Assembly (NCBI GenBank): GCA_007128525.1
Contig: SKXG01000351.1
Coordinates: forward strand, 1-10,240
Origin: Pseudomonadales bacterium
GTDB lineage: Bacteria > Pseudomonadota > Gammaproteobacteria > Pseudomonadales > Azotimanducaceae
Length of the DNA: 10,240 bases
Reading direction: 5' to 3'
Made by a program: the position numbers and the translations under genes. The notes under the pieces are model-generated. The model had not been told where the DNA came from. It worked only from the letters and a program-made list of their open reading frames with translations, and did not search any database. Below are positions 5,678-10,240 of the stretch, piece by piece (positions within the stretch are counted from its first letter, which is position 1; every line of letters starts with the position of its first letter).

Positions 5678-7523
5678 GCAGAAGCAGGAAACAGACACGC
5701 AGCCCAGATTGTTGGTGGTCGACGATCTGGAAGAGAACCGGGAACTGATCCGGCGACGGTTACAGCCGCGTGGTTTTGTGGTGGAGGAAGCGTCTTCGGG
5801 TCCGGAGGCACTGGCACTGTTCGACCGCCAGTCGTTCGACCTGGTCCTGCTTGATGTCATGATGCCGGTGATGGATGGCTATCAGGTGCTGCGTGAGTTG
5901 CGCCAGCGATTCTCACCGGTGGAATTGCCTGTGATCATGGTTACGGCCCGTGACGAGTCAAGCGAGGTCGCTGACGCGCTGGATCATGGAGCCAATGACT
6001 ACCTCACCAAGCCCATAGACTTCAAAGTCCTCGAAGCGCGGGTCCGGGCGCAGCTCAGGCATCGTGTCAGCCAGAAAACGCCGGCGGCTAGCCAGCAACA
6101 TGGCGACAGTGCGGCGTCTGGTGCGGTAGACGGCCTTACCCGGCTGGTGACGCGACGCGGCTTTGAAGAACAAGTCTCCAGAGCTCTGGTGCGTGCGATG
6201 CGTACGGGCGCCCGGCATGCGATGGCCATCATCAACATCGATGACTTCAGGATGGTGAATGCCGCCTATGGTCAGTTGGCCGGTGACCGTGTGCTGCAGA
6301 ACACCACAGAAGTCATTCGTCGGGTGCTTGGTCCGAAGGATGTGCTGGCAAGGCTGGATGGCGGCGAGTTTGGCGTGCTGCTGCATGAGGTTGACGAGCA
6401 CAGGGCAGAACAGTTGCTGCGTGAAGTCCGCATTCAGTTGCGTGAGAGCAAGACGCTCTGGCGCGATGTCCAGATCAATACAACAGCCTGTATGGGCGTT
6501 GTGATGATCAGTGCCGAAGACAGCAGCATCAGTGAACTGATGCGCGCAGCAATCCTGACCTCGGAAGCTGCGCGCCAGCTTGGCAAGGACCAGATACGAT
6601 TTTACAATCAGGCCGACGACTCGGTAAGCAGCATTCAACGGCAGGCAGATTGGGCCATACGTCTGCAGCGGGCGATGGCGGAAGATCGCCTGGTGCTTTA
6701 CGCACAGCCAATTGTGGAAACCGAGACGCGCTTTGCCGGATCAGTCAGCTACGAAGTCCTGGTGCGTATGGTGGAGGATGGCGAGTTGATTTCGCCGTTT
6801 TTCTTTTTGCCAGCGGCGGAAGCACATGGCCTGATGCCGGACCTGGATCGATGGGTACTGGAGAGCACGCTGCATATGCTGGTCAACGTGGAGGCCGGTC
6901 CACATTTCACGCCTGAGCACATATCCATTAACCTCTCCGGACACTCTTTGTCCAGTCCCAGGTTCATGCGCATAGCTGAAGAACTGATTAAGGCATCAGG
7001 CGTTGCGCCGACACGTCTGTGCTTCGAAGTGACCGAGACAGCGGCGATTCAGCGTATCGATCAGGCGCGGGCATTTATCGATCACTTCAGAGCCATGGGC
7101 ATACGCTTTGCGCTTGATGACTTTGGTTCGGGTGTCAGCTCCTTCGGCTATCTGCGAGAACTTGATGTGGATCTGGTTAAGATAGATGGTCAGTTCGTGA
7201 AGAATATCGCGTCGTCGCCGGTAGACCGGGCTATTGTTGCTGCTGTAACCCAGATTGCGCACGTGTTGGGCAAGCAAGCGGTTGCTGAGTTTGTGCAGAA
7301 CGAAGAGTCCATTATCGAACTGTCCAGGTTGCAGGTGGACTATCTTCAGGGCTACCACATTGCCCGACCGGCGCCGCTCGCAGACATCATGCGGCTTGGC
7401 CCGGAAGCCGGCGGCTCCACGGCGACATCGCTGGCACCGGCAGCGGGTACTGCAACTGAAGCGACATCCGGTGCTACATCTGGTCCGACATCTGGCCCGA
7501 CATCTGGTATGGGAGCGGCCTGA
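5670..7523 (+). CDS. Response regulator REC-GGDEF-EAL, probable c-di-GMP phosphodiesterase
   Basis: A 617-residue cytoplasmic regulator. The receiver (~12-128) is complete: Asp18-Asp19, phospho-acceptor Asp62 in LLDVMMP, Thr92 and Lys114 in TKP. The GGDEF domain (~155-310) reads DGGEF at 230-234, losing the first Gly and the catalytic Asp, and the upstream inhibitory RxxD site has Gly221 for Arg, so cyclase activity is unlikely. The EAL domain (~330-570) keeps the expected residues: Glu362 (EVL), Asn421, Glu453, Asp483-Asp484 (DDFGSG), Lys504, Glu540 and Gln560 (QGY). The usual AEGVE reads AEFVQ. Hydrolysis of c-di-GMP to pGpG is therefore predicted, switched by phosphorylation. The tail (580-617) is a Thr/Ser/Gly/Pro/Ala-rich disordered stretch with four TSG tetrads. 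ATG 5670 lies within the end of the HDOD gene behind AAGGTGA, and the kinase gene starts 7 nt after the stop, so the kinase is the likely phosphodonor. Confidence 0.92.
   Translation: MVEQKQETDTQPRLLVVDDLEENRELIRRRLQPRGFVVEEASSGPEALALFDRQSFDLVLLDVMMPVMDGYQVLRELRQRFSPVELPVIMVTARDESSEVADALDHGANDYLTKPIDFKVLEARVRAQLRHRVSQKTPAASQQHGDSAASGAVDGLTRLVTRRGFEEQVSRALVRAMRTGARHAMAIINIDDFRMVNAAYGQLAGDRVLQNTTEVIRRVLGPKDVLARLDGGEFGVLLHEVDEHRAEQLLREVRIQLRESKTLWRDVQINTTACMGVVMISAEDSSISELMRAAILTSEAARQLGKDQIRFYNQADDSVSSIQRQADWAIRLQRAMAEDRLVLYAQPIVETETRFAGSVSYEVLVRMVEDGELISPFFFLPAAEAHGLMPDLDRWVLESTLHMLVNVEAGPHFTPEHISINLSGHSLSSPRFMRIAEELIKASGVAPTRLCFEVTETAAIQRIDQARAFIDHFRAMGIRFALDDFGSGVSSFGYLRELDVDLVKIDGQFVKNIASSPVDRAIVAAVTQIAHVLGKQAVAEFVQNEESIIELSRLQVDYLQGYHIARPAPLADIMRLGPEAGGSTATSLAPAAGTATEATSGATSGPTSGPTSGMGAA
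7461..7508 (+). repeat. 12-bp tandem repeat, four units, in coding sequence
   Basis: Four in-frame 12-bp units (7461, 7473, 7485, 7497) share the core ACATCYGG and encode ATSG, ATSG, PTSG, PTSG at residues 598-613 of the REC-GGDEF-EAL protein. The last two differ only at the final base, a mark of recent duplication. Gain or loss of units would keep the frame and change tail length only. Confidence 0.85.
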
Positions 7524-7530
7524 GGCGCTT

Positions 7531-10240
7531 ATGTGGCCCTGGCCAGGTAATCGACCACGCAGCCTGGTGCTACAGGCCAGCCTGGTTGCCAGCCTCGGTG
7601 TGTTCGTTAGCGCGCTGTTGATTGTTGCCGTCCTGTATCTTGCCCTGCGACATACGACTGCCGAGGATAGTCAGGCTCGGCTTGAGGTTCAGGCGCTCGG
7701 TGCCGTCGAGTTGATGGGCAACTACCTCGATCGCATTTACTCAGACCTCGTCTACGTGTCTGAGGTCAACTACCTGAACCTTTATCGCAACAGTCGGATT
7801 GAGGCCGCTGACAACCCTTCTGAGGCGGCTGACGAAGCGGTCGCGACGTCAGCCGGCTATCTTGAGGAGACCTTCCGCCTGACACTGGGGCGAACGCCAG
7901 ACTATCGCTACATTGCTCTGGTGGATCCGGATGCTGGTGAGTTGCTGGTAGGGCCGTCACCAAAGCTGCTGCTTGGTGCCAACAAGGGTTTGAGCCGTGA
8001 TGGGCTGCCTGAGCCGGAGGTGCCGGACTTCCTGTCCGAGCTGGCGTACTGGACATCGGAGCTGCCGCAGAACGTACCGGCACGCAAGCTGCTTGATGCC
8101 GATGCCGGCTGGATCATCGATTTGATCAGAATCCCTGGTCTCGACGGTGACTGGATGGTCATGCTGGTGACGGACATCAGTGACTTGATGACCCGGGTGC
8201 ACCTGGACCTGGAAGCGGGCGCCTATGACGTCCTGATGGATGTCTCACTGCAAGCGCCCGAATATGCCGCAGCAGTGGTCGTGACCCCAGGTGGCGGCAC
8301 GGCAAGACCCGAGCCACCGGTGCAGGCTGATGCCAGGCGCGTTACGCACTGCATGCCGCATGGCCAGCTCGCAACATTGTGCTTTACCGCTCTGCCGGCA
8401 GCACAGAGTCAGGGGTTGGCTGAGGCTGGCGGCTGGTACGTTCTGTCAGTGGCACTGCTGCTGTTGGTAGTGGCCAGCCTGTTGTCGGGGTGGCTGGCGC
8501 GGCGTCGCCTGCAGCCACTGGCGACGCTGGGTCAGGCCATCGGAGCCGTTGCTGATGGTGACTACAACCGTCAAATAGGTGGGCGCTGGCCGGCGGAGCT
8601 GGACGATCTGGCCAAGGTCGTCAACCGGATGATCGCCCGTATTCAGGAACGGACCCGCTCCATTGAGGATCTCTATCGCAGCAGTGCCGATGCCGAGGCC
8701 GGTTACCGGGCCATGCTCGACCATCTGGCCGAGGCGGTCATTATCACCGATGCCAACGGACGGATCGAGACGATCAATCCGCGCGGGATTCAGATGTTTG
8801 GTGCGAGCGAGAAAGTGTTGCGCCAGCAGGTGCTGCCGGAGTTACTCAGTCGCTCATCGGTACAGGCCCCCGACGTCCTGATGCGCAAGCTGGCAGCAGG
8901 ACAGGCCGCGCTCAGCGTTGATCACGATGGCTACTTGAGCGCCAGTCGTATGGACGGCAGCAGCTTCCCGGCAGAAATGCGGGTGGCGGCTGTAGCGCAG
9001 ACTGGCAGTTTGTTTTATGTCTGTGTGATGCGGGACATGACAGAACGGCAATGGCTGGCCGACGAGTTGCGCAGTAGTGAGGCTTTCCTGGCGAGCATCT
9101 TCGACAATATCCCAGTCTCGCTATCCATTTTGGAAGTGCCGAGCTGGCGCTATCTGAACGTCAACAAAGCTTACGAGGATATCTTTGGCATTGACCGCTC
9201 CAATGTTCTTGGCCGCACGGAAAGCCAGGTACTGCCAGGCGATCAGGGCCGCCGTGCCGTGCAGGCGTACAGTGAAGTTATCGAGGGGAAGCGGGATGTC
9301 GTTGGGGAGTTGTTCCGGGTTGATGCCGGTCTTCGACACTATTGGCTGCGCACGACTGTGGTGCCTGTAGCTGATGACAGTGGGGTGCTGCGCTATCTGC
9401 TGATCATATCTGAAGACTGTACCACCGACATCGACAATGCGCGCGAGGCGCGCCGCAAACAACATCGGCTGTCGCTGTATTTCCAGGCCACCAGCACGCT
9501 GGCCATGGATATCGACCGGGATGGCGTTGTAGTCCACGCCAATCAGCGTTTGGCTGATGTCATGGGGCTTACGGTTACAGACCTGTTGGGCAGCCCCTTC
9601 TGGCAGGTGCCGTTTGCAGGTGAAGAGGCGGACTTTGGTGTTCGGCGTATCCAGCGCATTCTTGACGCGCCCCGGGAAGATTGGGAATCACCCAACTTTG
9701 ATCGTGTTGAAGTGTTTGACTGCTTTTTGGGGACTCGCCGTATTCGCTGGAAACTTAAGCCGCGCTGGCACATGCGCCGCACGTCGGTAACAGGTGTCAG
9801 CTTGATTGGCGATGACATCAGTGATCTGTACCGGCAAAAGCTGGGAGCTGAACAGGCCAACCAGGCCAAGAGCGAGTTTCTGGCCAATATGAGTCATGAG
9901 CTGCGCACGCCCCTTAACGCCATAATCGGGTACAGCGAAATGCTGGAAGAGTCGGCGGCGGCTGGCGAGCGTCATCAGGACGTGCAGGACCTGATTCGGA
10001 TCCGGGAGTCCGGCCGCCAGCTGTTGAACCTGATTAATGAGATTCTCGATCTGGCCAAAGTGGAGTCCGGCAAAGTGGCCGTTGAACTGGTTCCGCTGCG
10101 GGTGCCGACCCTGGTCAAGGAGCTGACCACACTCAGCCAGCGCATGATGCAGGAACAGCACAATCAGCTCGAAGCAAGCGGGACGGCAACAGCACTTCTC
10201 GTCACAGATGAACAGAAGCTCAAACAGGTGCTGCTGAATC
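7531..10240 (+). CDS. Membrane-bound multi-PAS sensor histidine kinase (partial, 3' end beyond window)
   Basis: The frame is open from ATG 7531 to the right edge: 903 complete codons. Order of parts: membrane segment 1 (~13-37); a ~260-residue periplasmic sensor region (~40-300) that resembles a CACHE-type domain and contains Cys274 and Cys284, a possible disulfide; membrane segment 2 (~302-324); HAMP (~325-378); PAS1 from Tyr392 (LDHLAEAVIITDANG); PAS2 from ~517 (IFDNIPVSLS); a third, weaker PAS-like region ~645-770; then HisKA with phospho-acceptor His789 in MSHELRTPLN. HELRT also has the Glu and Thr typical of HisKA kinases with phosphatase activity. DEQKLKQVLLN at 893-903 is the start of the ATPase N box, and the window stops there; ATPase motifs and any C-terminal receiver or Hpt are not visible. 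TGAGGC lies about 5 nt upstream of the ATG. The gene follows the REC-GGDEF-EAL gene by 7 nt, making that protein its probable target. The sensed ligand is unknown. Confidence 0.93.
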   Translation, partial: MWPWPGNRPRSLVLQASLVASLGVFVSALLIVAVLYLALRHTTAEDSQARLEVQALGAVELMGNYLDRIYSDLVYVSEVNYLNLYRNSRIEAADNPSEAADEAVATSAGYLEETFRLTLGRTPDYRYIALVDPDAGELLVGPSPKLLLGANKGLSRDGLPEPEVPDFLSELAYWTSELPQNVPARKLLDADAGWIIDLIRIPGLDGDWMVMLVTDISDLMTRVHLDLEAGAYDVLMDVSLQAPEYAAAVVVTPGGGTARPEPPVQADARRVTHCMPHGQLATLCFTALPAAQSQGLAEAGGWYVLSVALLLLVVASLLSGWLARRRLQPLATLGQAIGAVADGDYNRQIGGRWPAELDDLAKVVNRMIARIQERTRSIEDLYRSSADAEAGYRAMLDHLAEAVIITDANGRIETINPRGIQMFGASEKVLRQQVLPELLSRSSVQAPDVLMRKLAAGQAALSVDHDGYLSASRMDGSSFPAEMRVAAVAQTGSLFYVCVMRDMTERQWLADELRSSEAFLASIFDNIPVSLSILEVPSWRYLNVNKAYEDIFGIDRSNVLGRTESQVLPGDQGRRAVQAYSEVIEGKRDVVGELFRVDAGLRHYWLRTTVVPVADDSGVLRYLLIISEDCTTDIDNAREARRKQHRLSLYFQATSTLAMDIDRDGVVVHANQRLADVMGLTVTDLLGSPFWQVPFAGEEADFGVRRIQRILDAPREDWESPNFDRVEVFDCFLGTRRIRWKLKPRWHMRRTSVTGVSLIGDDISDLYRQKLGAEQANQAKSEFLANMSHELRTPLNAIIGYSEMLEESAAAGERHQDVQDLIRIRESGRQLLNLINEILDLAKVESGKVAVELVPLRVPTLVKELTTLSQRMMQEQHNQLEASGTATALLVTDEQKLKQVLLN

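Noticed and set aside
4982..5860. Minus-strand open frame (292 codons) opposite the HDOD and REC-GGDEF-EAL genes
   Set aside because: It crosses the junction of two well-supported plus-strand genes and its translation is low-complexity with no recognisable domain.
1..10240. CRISPR array, tRNA, rRNA, riboswitch or phage genes
   Set aside because: No spaced direct repeats, no cloverleaf or conserved RNA core, and no integrase, transposase or phage structural motif seen on either strand.

Overview
The window looks like a chromosomal stretch from a free-living, GC-rich (roughly 60%, estimated by eye) proteobacterium, most likely a gammaproteobacterium. The reasons are a lipobox lipoprotein, fatty-acid activation and oxidation enzymes, MobA, and a cyclic-di-GMP/HDOD/multi-PAS kinase signalling operon. 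I cannot name the genus. There is no sign of phage, insertion sequence, CRISPR array, tRNA or rRNA.

Layout. Positions 1-888 on the minus strand hold the N-terminal 296 codons of an acyl-CoA synthetase (AMP-binding family) that runs off the left edge. A 163-bp divergent intergenic region separates it from a plus-strand group: an outer-membrane-type lipoprotein with a zinc-metallopeptidase (gluzincin, M61-like) signature (1052-2332), then mobA (2358-2990), then an acyl-CoA dehydrogenase (3046-4239) with its own candidate promoter. A strong intrinsic terminator at 4293-4334 closes this half.

The second half is a tightly packed three-gene signalling operon. It contains a pseudo-receiver + HDOD protein (4466-5677), a REC-GGDEF-EAL response regulator (5670-7523, overlapping the previous gene by 8 nt), and a membrane-bound multi-PAS sensor histidine kinase (7531 to beyond the right edge). 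The kinase has a periplasmic sensor, two membrane segments, HAMP, about three PAS-like regions and a HisKA domain with its phospho-acceptor His. The window ends just as its ATPase domain begins. The economical reading is that the kinase phosphorylates the canonical receiver of the middle protein and so controls c-di-GMP breakdown by its EAL domain. The middle protein's GGDEF motif is degenerate (DGGEF), and the HDOD protein has lost its own phospho-acceptor Asp, so it probably works as an unphosphorylated partner.

No single gene here belongs to an obviously undescribed family. The observations most worth a second look are the signalling operon with its paired degenerate modules, an exact 13-nt inverted repeat covering the ribosome-binding sites of the two divergent genes, and a 12-bp in-frame tandem repeat at the 3' end of the REC-GGDEF-EAL gene.
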